64,000 nt of DNA. Origin: Sapria himalayana. Its lineage: Eukaryota > Streptophyta > Magnoliopsida > Malpighiales > Rafflesiaceae. The DNA is taken from positions 296,662 to 360,661 of the forward strand of contig JAREIK010002966.1 in assembly GCA_029783825.1 (NCBI GenBank). Reading direction: 5' to 3'. The notes beneath the pieces were generated by a model, which saw only the letters and a program-made list of their open reading frames with translations, was not told the origin of the DNA and made no database searches. The translations under genes were made by a program, and so were the position numbers. Shown piece after piece: positions 1-12,240 of the stretch (positions within the stretch are counted from its first letter, which is position 1; every line of letters starts with the position of its first letter).

Positions 1-566
1 AGAAAAACTAACATGGATGGTAATGTGCATACCTTTAAAGAGATATTGGTTCTTAAGGTTTTAAAAAAATTCATGGTATAGACTATGATGAAATCTTCTC
101 ACTAGTTGTGATGCTTAATTCCATTCGAATCTACCTTGTGTTTACAACTTACCAAGATTATGAAATCTGGCAAATGAATGTCAAAACTATATTCCTCAAT
201 CAGAATTTATTTGAGGGTGTGTACAAGACACAACCTGAAGGTTTGTTGATGTAAAAGGTGCTACAAAGACATGTAAGTTGCATAAGTCTATTTATGGATT
301 AAGCAAGCTTCAAGAAGTTGGAATCTTTGATTGATAATGTAATCAAAGAGTTTTGCATTATAAGATTGAAGATTAAACCTTATGTCTACAAAAGGATTAG
401 TGGGAGTACAAGTATTCTTTCTTATTTTATATATAGACGATATCCTTCTCATTAAGAAATGATATCTCTTTCTTGCATACAAAAGGCTTAGCTTGGAAAT
501 TGTTTCTCAATGAAAGCCTTAGGTTAACGTGCCTATATATTAAGTTTAAAGATTTATAAAGATAGA
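1..566 (+). pseudogene. Ty1/copia reverse transcriptase fragment, broken
   Basis: The conceptual translation matches the reverse transcriptase core of Ty1/copia Pol, read in pieces across frames. It begins KTNMDGNVHTFKE, close to the copia block with Asp-Gly-x-Val-x-x-x-Lys. This is followed by a degraded Tyr-Glu-Ile-Trp-Gln-Met-Asp-Val-Lys stretch, a KQASRSWNL block near 300-325, and LILYIDDILLIK at about 418-456, which holds the catalytic Y-x-D-D motif (YIDD). Stops and frameshifts occur throughout, so it is not functional. The fragment enters from the left edge and stops just before the CACTA terminus at 571. No continuation of the copia frame was seen to the right of 40050. RNase H and the LTR are not visible. 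The copia assignment is firm; the lineage is not resolved. Confidence 0.85.
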
Positions 567-570
567 TCAA

Positions 571-1170
571 CACTACAAAAAAATGTTCATTTAGCTAGAA
601 ATTTTAGCTAGGGATCAATCCCTGGCTAACTTGCGAGGAATTAGCTAGGGAATGGCAAGAAATTTTTATTTTTCATTGAAATAAAATTTGCAATGGATTA
701 GTGATAGATAACCACGTAAATTCCGCACAAAGAAAAGCAGAGAATTAGCGATGGAATTTTTCTAGTAATCTTCAACCGGAATATAGTGACAAATTTAGCG
801 ACAGATTTCCCTACCTAATTTCATCCGAAATATAGCAATTGGACTTAGCGACAAAATTTTCATAGCAAAATTAAATCCGGAATATAGTGATTGGATTTGG
901 AGATGAAATTACCTAGCTATTACATGCAGAATATAACGATGGATTTAGCAATGAAATTCTCTAGCTAATTCATCCGGAATATAGCGACTGATTTAGCGAC
1001 GGAATTTTCCTAACTAATTTCATCCAGAAAAAAGTGATGGATTTAGTGATGAAATTTTCCTAGCTAATAAAATCAAGAATATAACGACGGATTTAGCGAC
1101 GAAACTTTCCTACTAATTATATCCGAAATATTGCTATGGAGTTAGAGATGGATTTTGTCCTAGCCAATAT
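571..1170 (+). repeat. Left subterminal repeats of CACTA element A
   Basis: After the terminal sequence and a short palindromic block (GGGATCAATCCC, 612-623), a motif close to TAGCGACGGATTTAGCGACG recurs every 55-65 bases, each time followed by AATTTTCCTAGCTAAT. These are degenerate direct copies with occasional inverted forms. In En/Spm elements such subterminal repeats are the binding sites of the TNPA-type protein. That role is inferred from family knowledge and position. Confidence 0.8.
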
Positions 1171-2850
1171 TTAATTTATTAATTATTTAATATTTTATTT
1201 AATTTTATTATCAAATGTATGTTATGGTCTATAGATGAGTGATTCTTGAAAGACACATTCTCCTCATAGAATTATAAAAAATGTTATTAAAATAAATAAT
1301 TTAAAATATATAAAAATGCAAAAAATATATATATTAATATGGACTAAAAAAACTATTTTTATGATTATAAATTTTTTAAAAAAATTATACAAAAATTTTT
1401 TTAAAAATTTTTAATTTAGAAATTTATTATTAAGTAAGATTAAATAATTAATATATAATTATAATAATTTTTAAAGATATTTTAAAAATTAAATGAACAT
1501 ACAAAAAAATTTTGACTAATATAAAGGTAAAATAATTCATTGTATGATTAAATAAAAATTATTTTCAAAAATATGTGAATTGATGAATAAACTAGTAAAT
1601 ATTAATATTATTATAAGTATAAAAAAAATTTTATGATTATATGAAACTTTTAAAAAAAATAATTAATAGAAAATTTGAAAATCTTGAATTATAATAAAAA
1701 TTAAATTTTTTTATTAAATTTAAAGAAAATAAATTACTATTTAAAAATAAATACATAGATGTGTGCCCATACTAAAATTTATAAGAATTAAATGAGTACT
1801 AATTTTTTTATTAGCTTTTAAAATTCTGTCTTTATTAAAATAATAAATATAACTTTTTAAATTATCTTCTCACTTTAAGTATTTTTAGAATTTTAAAAAT
1901 GATTAATGATATCAAATAATATGAAATTTTATGACTTTAAAATTATTTCAGATTATCTTCATAAAATTAAAATGAATTCTTAAAAATTTATAACCATAAA
2001 ATATATATATTTATATATATTTTAACATAAAAAATATTTTATAACTCTCGGGAGAGTAACTAGAAGACAAATTATCTTTTCATGTATGTCTTATATATGA
2101 TGTTTATAAATTTTGTAGCTATTGAATTTTTTTGTTATAAGGCTAAGCATATATTTTTTTGAAATTATTATATATTTATTGTTTGATTAATTTTATAATA
2201 AAAAATTGTAAGGTGTTTGTTTTTCATGTGTACTTGCTGCACGCACATGAATTTTGTTGAAAATATTTTGATAATAAATAAAAAAAATGAGTCTTTTTGT
2301 AATTTATATATTTATTGTTTATTTAATGTTTTTATAATGAAAATTTTAAATATTATGCTAAAATATATAGTCACTTGTTGTCGAGACTCAAGAAACAACT
2401 CTAACAAGTGCATAAGTCCTCCACAGTTCACCTCTATCTCTCTGATGCCGATGCATCAAAACCTAATCGAAGTGTAAGTGAGAATTTCTTATTGATTTGA
2501 AGTACATTTTCTACCCAAATTCTTCATAGATTATCTTAATGGAAAAGTGAGTGTTTTGATTCTTTTATTTTTTATTTCGAAATTCTTCTTCATTAATCAC
2601 CATGGTATGCTTGGATTGCTTTTATAAATTGATTTGTATACATACTTTATGCATGTGTGATATAATGCATTCTCATTTTGTGGATGTTGATGCTGCACAA
2701 CAGGTATGCGACTTGATTTTTATTTTTTTTCCACTCGACGGCCTTGTGATTTTAAATGTTAATCACAAAATGGGTGTTGGTCTTTGTGGCGAGCAGTGTG
2801 TATATAACAATATATTTAATATTTAAATAATAAATTATGTAAATATAATA
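1171..2850 (+). other. AT-rich left arm of CACTA element A, conserved in element B
   Basis: No gene is recognised. The stretch is collinear with 50335-51900 in element B: shared blocks include CCTAGCCAATATTTAATT, CTTGAAA-ACACATTCTCCT, TAAGGT(G/A)TTTGTTTTTCAT, and CATGGTATGCTTGGATT at 2601 and 51784. Two short open frames (2217-2477 and 2602-2826) fall in the better-conserved part. The second overlaps a conserved block that in B also stays open for 72 codons (51682-51900), so a small exon or 5' leader exon of the element is possible. I recognise no protein family. The first half is an inverted copy of the right arm at 38740-39660. Confidence 0.6.
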
Positions 2851-3170
2851 ATCCCAAGAGTAATAACACAAATATATAAGTGTATTTTACTATATCTATA
2901 ACTATAAAAATAGTATACATGAACATAACTATATATAGATATAACAACATATATTTAATATACATACATACATACATATATATATATATAACTATATATA
3001 AATGTAGTTAACAATATGTATATCAACATATTACTATATATAATTGTATCTATTTACATCAATACCTATACATAGCCACATGTCTAAATATATATAATTA
3101 CATAATATACTATATATAACTACATCAGTAACATGTATAACTACATGCTTCTGAAACTTAATATCTATTC
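2850..3170. repeat. Short TATAACTA-type AT repeat patch
   Basis: Imperfect units of TATAACTATATA with interspersed ATACATACATACATATATATA. It has the same vocabulary as the large arrays at 27450-29040 and 55265-58370 but is only about 300 bases long. No coding content. Confidence 0.6.
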
Positions 3171-3264
3171 ATATCATTCATACATATTTTTTTTGGATAT
3201 TGTATTAATCTTTATCATTTTCCATATATTTTAGGAACTTAAATTTAATTTTTTCAACCTTAAA

Positions 3265-3308
3265 TGTATTTTTATTGTATTTTTATTGTATTTTTATTGT
3301 ATTTTTAT
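3265..3308 (+). repeat. 11-bp tandem repeat, four copies
   Basis: Four consecutive perfect copies of TGTATTTTTAT. Confidence 0.9.
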
Positions 3309-4234
3309 ATGTTTGTATAAATCATTATGATTTAATATGTTTAGGGTTTGTATTTTTGTTTCACTTAATATCATTTAACTAAAATTAATTACTAAAAAAT
3401 GTTCATTTATTTAAATTCATGTTGTAAATTTCTAAACAAATAATAATATGTTTGTGTAATAAATATTATAAAAAATTTCTAAAATATATATGTGATATAG
3501 TTTCAATTTACAAAGATAAAACTTTAAAAATAAAATTCATTTACAAAATAAAATTTTTACATCCTAAAAGCAATTCCATAAATATTTTCATATATTTGTG
3601 AATATAAATAGGACCACAGCATACATCTTCTTGAGAAAACCTAATAAAAGATTTACAATATTGAAAACATTTTTAATATAAATCCTAAAGAATAAGAGAA
3701 ACTATATTCTCATATTTTTCTTTATATCTAGTAGAGATAACAATGGAAAACTCATCGATAAATAATCACATAAACATAAGCTGAAATAAAATAATTTTTC
3801 ATTTAAATATATTACTTAAAAACAAAAATAATATATAAATCATTAAGCTATTCGAAACTTTTATAAAAAAATATTTGAATATAAAAATATTCAATTCATT
3901 AATATATATAATAATAGTATCAACTACAGTAATATACCACAACTTTCCTTCAAGTCATATTTATAGAAATAATATATGTAACTCAAAAAAATCATAAAAA
4001 TGCAAATCTAAAAGACTTTTCCAAATACATTTCATTATTTAAATCATTATGATTAAATGTATTATTAAAAATTAATTATTAATTAAATAAAACAAGAATG
4101 AGATTTAATTTATACTATAAGTTTAAATACTTATAGAGGCAAAAGCATAAAATAACAAGTTGAATAATTAAAAAGTTAAGACATAATTCTTGAGACATTG
4201 AGGTATAAAAACTTTTAATTCAAAATAAGATCAA

Positions 4235-4266
<32 letters not shown>

Positions 4267-6196
4267 ATATAATATAATATAATATAATATAATATAATAT
4301 AAAATTAATTCATCTAAATAAAAAAATATTATTAGTTTCTTACTTATTCAAAAAATCATAGTTAAGTAACAAACAAAAAATAAAATTATAATAATATTTC
4401 TTTTTATAAAAAAACACAATCATTACATAACATAAAAGTGGATTTAAATATATATGATTAAAATATTTTAACATAGATTCTCTTCTCTTATATCATCATT
4501 ATTTTTATCTAGTATATTAGTTGTTAAAAAGTTTTTACTATCAAATGATTAATTTCATATTAAATAAATATGAAATCATCACAATTTATATGAATTTTCA
4601 TCTATAATAATTCGTGTCAAACTCAACTTACTCATATTTTTATATGTTCTGGCTAAATGATATTTAAGATTAAGAAAATCATTTAAAAAAATGGCCACAA
4701 AATTCCTAAGAAAACCCAAATGTGAGTTAACTTGAAAACAATCTCTTTAGCCTTACATAGATTGCCACGACGAAAAGAATATTTAAAGAAACTATATCAC
4801 TCAATTACTAATTTATGGTAATGATGAAATGCAAGTATATTTTTTTTGAATACTATAATGGCCTAGAAAGATACTATAAAAAATTGAATATTTTTTATAA
4901 TCTCTAAATTTTCAATATGAAAATAATATGACTACATAAAATACAAGATAAATCACTTTATTTTTTTTCAAGAAAAATACAAATTCTCACAATGTATATT
5001 ATATAATAATATAATTTTTAAAAATATTTATTTCTTATTTTTAGAGAATATCAATCATTTTTTAAAAATAAAGTATAAATATATAAAAATTATTTTTTTC
5101 CTTATGAGATATGAATTATGTAATGTGATAATACTTATTTATAAAAATAATTAATAAAATAATAAAATTCATCTTACATAATAATATTATATAATATTCT
5201 AGGTAATCTAGATAAAATATATTTCTAATAATATTTTATTGACATACTATAAAAACACTAGCATATTTTTTTAAGTCTACCTCATTATTAATATAAATAA
5301 TCTATTTTATGCTTGATTTCATATGTTTTAAATTTATCAAAACAAAAAAATTAAACTAATAGTGATAAAAAAGATAAATAAAAACTAAGCATCTAATTTA
5401 TCCCCTAATATGACAAAAATAGGGATAGACAACATGATCAATTCTTAGAAAAGTCATCCACAAAGTTATATAAATCCTACAAAAATATCTAAAAAAAACA
5501 TGGTTAACTCTAAAATTAAAATTAGGTTATTTAGCATGATAGCTCAAAATAATAAGATTAACAATAATGTTATAACACATTGTAGATCATATAATATTAG
5601 CATAAGCTAGTATGTCATCTGCTACTATAAAAAAAGATTTTAAAAAATAGAAATTTACCAAAAAAAGATTGTTAACTCACAGATCAACAATGCAGAAGTT
5701 GATAATTAAATTTGAAAAAAAAATATTAAGAAACTTCCACCTCGCGAGAAGATGAAGAACGTGACAAACTTAGAGAATGTTTTAAAATACTTCACTAAAG
5801 AAATTTATAGTATTTTTTGGCACATTATGTGGTGAATTCTCAAAAAACCCTATTGGCATGCTCGACAAATTTTATACTTATGCCAATAGTAAAATTGAAT
5901 TGTTAAAGAATACAATTCAAAGACTTTAAGTTAAGTGGAAAATAGAAAAGATAAAATAATTGTACCAAAATAATAAACTGAACATTGATACTATTATACT
6001 AGATAAGCATCATAGTAATATTATTAACTATTATAAAATTAAAAACATTAAAATGACATAAAAAGAAATTAATAAATAAATATATGTAATGTATCATGTT
6101 ATAAATAGAGTGCACTCAAAAACTAAAGAATTAATAGTATAAATATTTTTAAAAATAAGTAATTGAAAAAGTATGATTAGTACCGCTAACTTCAAA
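3309..6196. other. AT-rich interior of element A, no gene seen
   Basis: Nothing recognisable on either strand: stops are dense in all frames and no family motif was found. The only structured part is 4235-4302, a (TA)n run followed by (ATAAT)n copies. The segment ends at the CACTA terminus at 6197, where the nested element C starts. Confidence 0.6.
4235..4302. repeat. (TA)n and (AATAT)n microsatellite
   Basis: A TA dinucleotide run (4235-4260) passes directly into about eight copies of AATAT (4261-4302). Confidence 0.9.
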
Positions 6197-6655
6197 CACT
6201 ACAAGAAAAATCCCATATAGCTAGGGACAATTCCCTAGCAAAATGGGCATTTTCCATCCCTAAATAGGATATAGCTACGAATTACCGACAAATCGGTTTC
6301 CTATCTAAAGTGCTTCTTGCTAAATTTTAGTGACGTAAGTGTCCCTAGCTAGAAAGTTAGCGACGAAAAAATTACTTGCTAAAAAAGAAAAATTTCATAG
6401 CTAAATTAGCAAGATAAACGAGATATTCAATCGCTAAACAAAAATAATGATGGATTATTCCCTAGCTAAAGTATTGTCTACAAATTTTAACGACGCATAT
6501 AGTCCCTAGCTAAATAAATTTAGCGGTGGATTATCCCCCACTAATTTTAATATGTCCCTTGCAAAATTAGCTAGGAAAAATTCCCTAGCTAATTTAGCAA
6601 ACGATTTTTCCCTTGCTAATTTATCAAGGGAATATTCACTAGCCATTTTAATTTC
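6197..6655 (+). repeat. Left subterminal repeats of CACTA element C
   Basis: Repeated TCCCTAGCTAA(A/T)TTTAGC(G/A)A motifs in direct and inverted orientation, beginning with AGCTAGGGACAATTCCCTAGC at 6220. The motif resembles that of elements A and B but the sequence differs, indicating a related subfamily. Confidence 0.75.
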
Positions 6656-7255
6656 AAAAATAACTTCAGAATTTAAAAATTTTTAATTTAATAATTTAAT
6701 ATTTTTATATCAAATTTAATAAAAATTGAAACTATAAATAATTTATAATAAACAAAAAATAAAATCATTTTAAAATCTTTATGTAAATTCAATATTCTGC
6801 ATAATTGAAACAAAAAAATAACAAACTTTTATTTGATCTTATTCATCAATGTTTTTACCCACTGTACATAAAGTATAATATATCCATTCATTGATGTTTT
6901 CTCTCCCTCTACTCCCCCGATCATCATTTTTATACTACGACAAAGCTGTCTGAGTCACATCACGTAATATCTAGTGAAAAATCTCATCACTTATAGAAGC
7001 TTTGTAAAAGGAACAATGTGGTATCATTTCTGTAAGAAAATTAAACAACTCGGTCAAATTAACAAAAAAAGTTAAATTTTGATACATATATAATCATGCA
7101 TTATATATATAAATATATACTAGCATTTTATTGTACATATATTACAGTAGTATATGTACATATAAACTAAGTACAAATATACTTAGTATATACGTACATA
7201 AAATACTACGATATTTAATGTACGTATATACTGACTTTATTCGTGCGTATATACA

Positions 7256-7710
7256 TCATGTGGTGCTGTTGCTACTACTTTCGCTGCCGCTCCTGCCGCA
7301 TCTGCCATTGCCGATGTTGCTACCAATACCACCGCTGCTGTTACCGCTGTCACCACTGCCTCTGATGCAGCCTCTACTGCTGCTGCTGTTGTTGCTGTCG
7401 TCGCTGGTCGCCACCGCCGCTGGTCTCTACAGCAGATGCCGATGCTGCCGGTGCTGCCGCTACATGCCGGTGCTACCGCTACATGCCAGTGCTACCACTG
7501 CCTCCCCTGCCACTGCTACCACTGCCGCCACTGCTTCCGGTGAAACCGGTGCAGCTACCTCTGCCACTGCCTCCGATGCTGCAGCTCTTGCCGCTGCCGC
7601 TCCGCCACTACAGTAGCCGCTGCTGCCGCTGCCCCCACTACCACCGCTGCCACTTCTGTTGCCATTGCTTTCGTCGCTGCCACCGATGTCACTGCTACTG
7701 TTGTTGATAA
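7256..7710 (+). repeat. GC-rich cryptic trinucleotide domain 1
   Basis: Degenerate CTG/CCG/CCA/CTA triplets, strikingly GC-rich against AT-rich surroundings. The period of three leaves long open frames (7131-7616 and 7483-7707) that would read as Leu/Pro- or Ala/Thr/Ser-rich low-complexity chains. No start context, domain or intron signal supports a protein. I treat it as a simple-sequence repeat; translation cannot be excluded from sequence alone. Confidence 0.7.
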
Positions 7711-8458
7711 TAGGGTTTTACATACCTATAATAGGCTAAAACTCTACCCAAAAAATTCAGAGACACACAAACATATTCACGAATATATAATAACAGTTAT
7801 TATAGACATGAACAAACATAAATTAAAGTTGATTGTAATACAACTTCAACAAAAATTTAATTAAATAATTTAATATATTTATATTAAATTGAATAAAAAT
7901 AGAAACTATAAATGAAAATTTTAAATTAAACAAAAAAAATTCATTTATTAACTTATTCTAATACAATATTTTAAATAACTAAAACAAAAATATAACAAAA
8001 TTATTTTACATCTTATTAATCAATGTATCTACTGACAGGGCATAAAGTATAATCTATTCATGCATTGACATTGCTTTCTCTCCCTCTATTCCTCCGATCA
8101 CCAACTTTCTGCTACAAAATAGCTGTCCGATCACGGTGCATCATGTTTGTCAAAAAATCCCTTCACTTATATGAGCTTCAAATGGAAAATTATGCGGTAC
8201 CATATCTGTAAGAAATTCAAACCACTCAATCAAATCAAAATAAATATAAAAAAACTTTGTTTTAATATATATATATTACTGCAGTAAATATGTTTATATA
8301 TACTAGCATTTAACTCGTACATATATTACTGCAGTATATGTACATATAAACTACCGTATTATGTGTGCATATATACTGAGTACATATATACTCAGTATAT
8401 ATGTACATAAAATATTGCAGTATTATATGTATGTATATATCGACTATATACGTATGTA

Positions 8459-8989
8459 TATACCACATTTGTTGTCATTATTGTTGCTCCCACTGCCATT
8501 GCCACTGGCATCACTACTATCGCCACTGCCACTGCTACCGCAGCTACTGCTACCACTGCCTGCCACAATTACCACCACTACCGGTGCTGTCGCTTCTACC
8601 ACCATTGCTTCCACCATAGCCACTGCCACAGCCGCTACTGCCGCTGTTGCACCCCCTTCTGCCACTACAGCCGGTGCTGCCACAGATGTCATTGAAGCCG
8701 TTGATGTTGCCATTACCACTGATGCTGCTGCATGTCACTGCTAACACCGCTTCTGCCGTTGCCAGTGCTGCCGCTGCTACCATTGCTTTCGATGCTTCTA
8801 TCGTTGTTGCTGCTGCCGCCGCTGCCGATGTTTTTTCCATTGCTGATGTTTTTGCCACTGCTGGTGCTGCCTCCTCAGCCACTGCTGCTGCCGCCGTTGC
8901 CGCCTCTACCACTGCTACCAATGCAGCCAGTGATGCCGGTGCTGCCGCTGCAGCCATTGCTGCCGGTGCCGCCACCGCCGCTGCCGCAA
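8459..8989 (+). repeat. GC-rich cryptic trinucleotide domain 2
   Basis: Second copy of the triplet domain, again GCTGCCACTGCTACC-like, in the same place within the duplicated unit. Frames on both strands stay open (for example 8647-9024 + and 8550-9005 -), which is what a phase-3 repeat without TAA/TAG/TGA produces. It is longer than copy 1, suggesting separate expansion after duplication. Confidence 0.7.
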
Positions 8990-8996
8990 AAATAAA

Positions 8997-10488
8997 ATTC
9001 AACATTATTAATGTTTTTATATAAAATTATATGCAAAATAAAATGTACCTTACTTTATATATCACATTTTAGGAAAATCTTGCAATATAGGCTCTTTAAG
9101 AACAACACTAGAATTTTAAAAATAAAGAAAAAAATTAAAGATAAGAATAAAACTTAATGTTTTTAGTGGACTCGTATAATCAAGACAGCTTGAAAATTAG
9201 GAAATAAAATTATTAATATACAATATTTTTTATATTGGTTATTTTTTGACCATCAATTTATCATTAAGTATTAGGTCTCATCTCACTAAGCAATAAATCT
9301 CAAAAATAATATCATTAAAACAGATATAAAAATTCAAGTTTAACAAAACTATAAAAATTCAAAATAAAAATTAATACATGATATTTAATTCTTGGCCTCG
9401 AATATTAATTTTCATCATCGGTTGTATACATAAGCACGCACAGGCAAAATTATTAAATATGCAACAAAACATAAACTTTACCTCACTAAATCTCATAAAA
9501 ATTTTAAAATAAAATATATTTGTACAGAAAGAATACAAAAATAATTAATCATAATGAAAATATATATCACATGAATATAATGAAGATCATATCTTTACAC
9601 AATAACAAATATTTTTGTCCAAGGACAATAAATATCAAGTTTGAGATTCATCAGACATAATCTCTCTAATTTTTAGAGATACGACTATTAAGATATGCAT
9701 TAAGTAGGGACTCCTCACAATGCATATGACAACACAACAACGAGTATGTACATTCAATTTGAATTATACACATATGTGATGAAAAAGAATAGGATTGGCC
9801 AAGCTATGTCTAGTCTATTCACAATTCCTAATTTCTAGATAAAGCTCAGCACAACATTATTGCATTGTAATTCAAATGTGACATCTACCCAAATATATTT
9901 TCTTATGTATGATTTTTATGCTTGACTTTTTCTTCAAAAAAAGTAAGTTGCTATTTCTAAATTAGATAAAATAGAAATACTAATTTTTTCAACATTTTCT
10001 AGGAAACTCAAAAATAAAAAGAAACAGGGTCAAGCAACGAGCAAGAAATTACTCACCTATGAAACAACAACATGTCGAACACCACTCTCCATGTCATTAT
10101 TGATGAATTCATACACATCCATCATAGAGTTGCTTCACGGCATCAGTTGATCTGCACACTCATTACTCGTATTAGATTATGTTGCCTGAAGCAATAGCAG
10201 ATGTTATGGCCCCCACTGATGAATCTAGTCCATACAGCATCTTTTACCTATCCGAGCTTATCGGGGTGTCCATGATGTGAAATTGCCAGCAGAGGGGATT
10301 TTACCCACACGAAGAGCCTGTAGATGGGAACCCAATCTACAAGCATTGTTCTCATGTCAATATGAACACCACCATAAGCTATGACATTGTAGATCTCCTA
10401 TGAGAACCCTAAAACATTGTTATTGCTACCATTAAATGCATAGTTTGAAGTGTGGGCTCTATTTTTTGGTAAAAAGCATTTTAATAAA

Positions 10489-10523
<35 letters not shown>

Positions 10524-10800
10524 CTATTATAAAATAAAATATAAAAAAATAACACAAATTAAATTATAAAAAATAAATAATTTAAATAAAATAATAGAAT
10601 TAGATCTTTATTTAACCATAAATGATATTATTTAATAAATAAATAAAATAATATTATATAATAATAAAGTATTCATATATATATATATATATAATTATAT
10701 GGTCATAAATTTATAAGAATTCAATTTATCTTTTATTAATATAATATGAAATTATTATAAAAGCATATAATTAAAATCTTTTAATCATTATAAATTTTAA
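8997..10800. other. Interior of element C, no gene recognised
   Basis: Mostly AT-rich with no recognisable frame. An island of more balanced composition at about 10020-10480 (for example GGGATTTTACCCACACGAAG near 10299) stands out and may be a decayed exon of the element. Translations on both strands contain stops and I recognise no family. TA microsatellites lie at about 10495-10520 and 10675-10692. Confidence 0.5.
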
Positions 10801-11500
10801 TGTTTGAAGTGTTCATTTAATAACCACACTAAAATATTAATTTTTTAAATAACCAAATTTTTTTTGATGTAATTAATACAACAATATATTAATTTTAAAA
10901 TATCAATTTTTTTACTTTTAAATTTTGAGAAAAATTAAAAAAAATTTTTAATAATTTAAAAATTTAAAATCTTTTAGTCATTATATTTTTAAAAAATGTC
11001 TATAATAATAAAAATATTATTTTATACTTTTATTTTTATAAATATTTACTTATTTATTCGGTTATTCATATAATTTTAAAAATTTTTTGTAATAAAACAA
11101 TTGTTTATTTTAGTTTTTTATTAGTTGTAATTTTTATATATTTTTATATATTAATTAAAATATTTTATAAATATTATAATCATATAATAAATTATATAAT
11201 GTTTTGTAATACAAATATTTAAATATCATATATAAATATTTCAGATAAAATCAAGTATAATATTTTAATTAAATTATAATTAAAAAATAGTTATTTTAAT
11301 CATATTTAATATACATTTTTATTAGTATTTATATATTTATTATTTTTTTATAATATCAAATTTAAATTATTATATGAGAAGATTGTATAATTCAAGGATC
11401 GCTCATATATAGACCATGACATACCATTAATATAGAAAATAATATAAGATATTAAAATAAATAATGCTTAAAAAATATCATTGAAGATTAGCAACAAGAA
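10800..11500 (+). mobile_element. Proximal part of a CACTA right arm (element C)
   Basis: Directly collinear with 38990-39720 in element A's right arm: both have TTGAAGTGTTC, CAAATTTTTTTTGATGTAATTAA, AAAATATCAATTT, and the block AGACCATGACATACC at 11411 and about 39640. Similarity stops near 11500, after GAAGATTAG. The matching remainder of a right arm resumes at about 25994, so a large insertion separates the two parts. Confidence 0.65.
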
Positions 11501-11798
11501 AAAATTAATTTAAAAACATACATAAAAACTCTTATATAGAAGACAAAAGCATTATGTCATCTCACAAATTGAGTACTCTCATCAAACCATAAAGAAAATA
11601 AATAAAAGTTAGGTGTATGGCAAACTATAAAGTTACAGTTATGTAAAGAAAACATATAGCTGTACAATTATGACTAAGCTACATCTATGTAAAAAACATA
11701 CAACTAAGCAATTTTGACTTTTTAAGTAATTAATAAGATCCCAAAAATTAAAAAATATACAGCCAAGTTAAGGAAACTGATTTCCATATAAGATTTAT

Positions 11799-12240
11799 GT
11801 GAACTACACATTACATCACTCTTCATACCTCAGTGCACTGCACTACACTTCACACCACATTGCACTGTTACACTTACACCATAATGCCCAAACTATTACC
11901 CATTCACTCTTATTGTGCACACAACACAACACAACACGACATTACACCTTACACATTAATGCCATGTTGACACCTCAGCCACTGCCATACTATTAGACAC
12001 TGCATACACTTTGCCTCAACACCACAAATACTATCACATTATCAATGTCACTGCACAAATACTACGTTGATGCCACAACCATGCCGATAATCCATTAATA
12101 TATTGTCCTCCACATAAACACACACACTATCATTGTTCCACATCAACACTAACACTACATCAACAGCACTCCGCAGTCACGTCAGCTATTTACCATGTAG
12201 ATCTATTGCATAAACTATGTGCACACATTGTATAGTCACA
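11799..12240. repeat. G-poor, CA-rich low-complexity stretch
   Basis: Rich in CAC, ACA and CACTGCACTACAC-like words, with few G on the + strand. It produces a 65-codon frame (11799-11996) of His/Thr/Leu-rich low-complexity sequence, judged a composition artefact. Could be decayed LTR sequence. Confidence 0.5.

Larger units (their letters stand above)
6656..8996 (+). repeat. Two-copy tandem duplication, unit about 1.18 kb
   Basis: Copy 1 (about 6656-7730) and copy 2 (about 7845-8996) are collinear. Both have an AT-rich start, ATAAAGTATAAT at 6869 and 8043, a TTTCTCTCCCTCTA block at about 6899 and 8076 (offset 1177), a TATATAC-rich stretch, and then a GC-rich triplet domain. The copies have diverged clearly, so the duplication is old. 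Both lie just inside the left end of element C. Confidence 0.75.
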
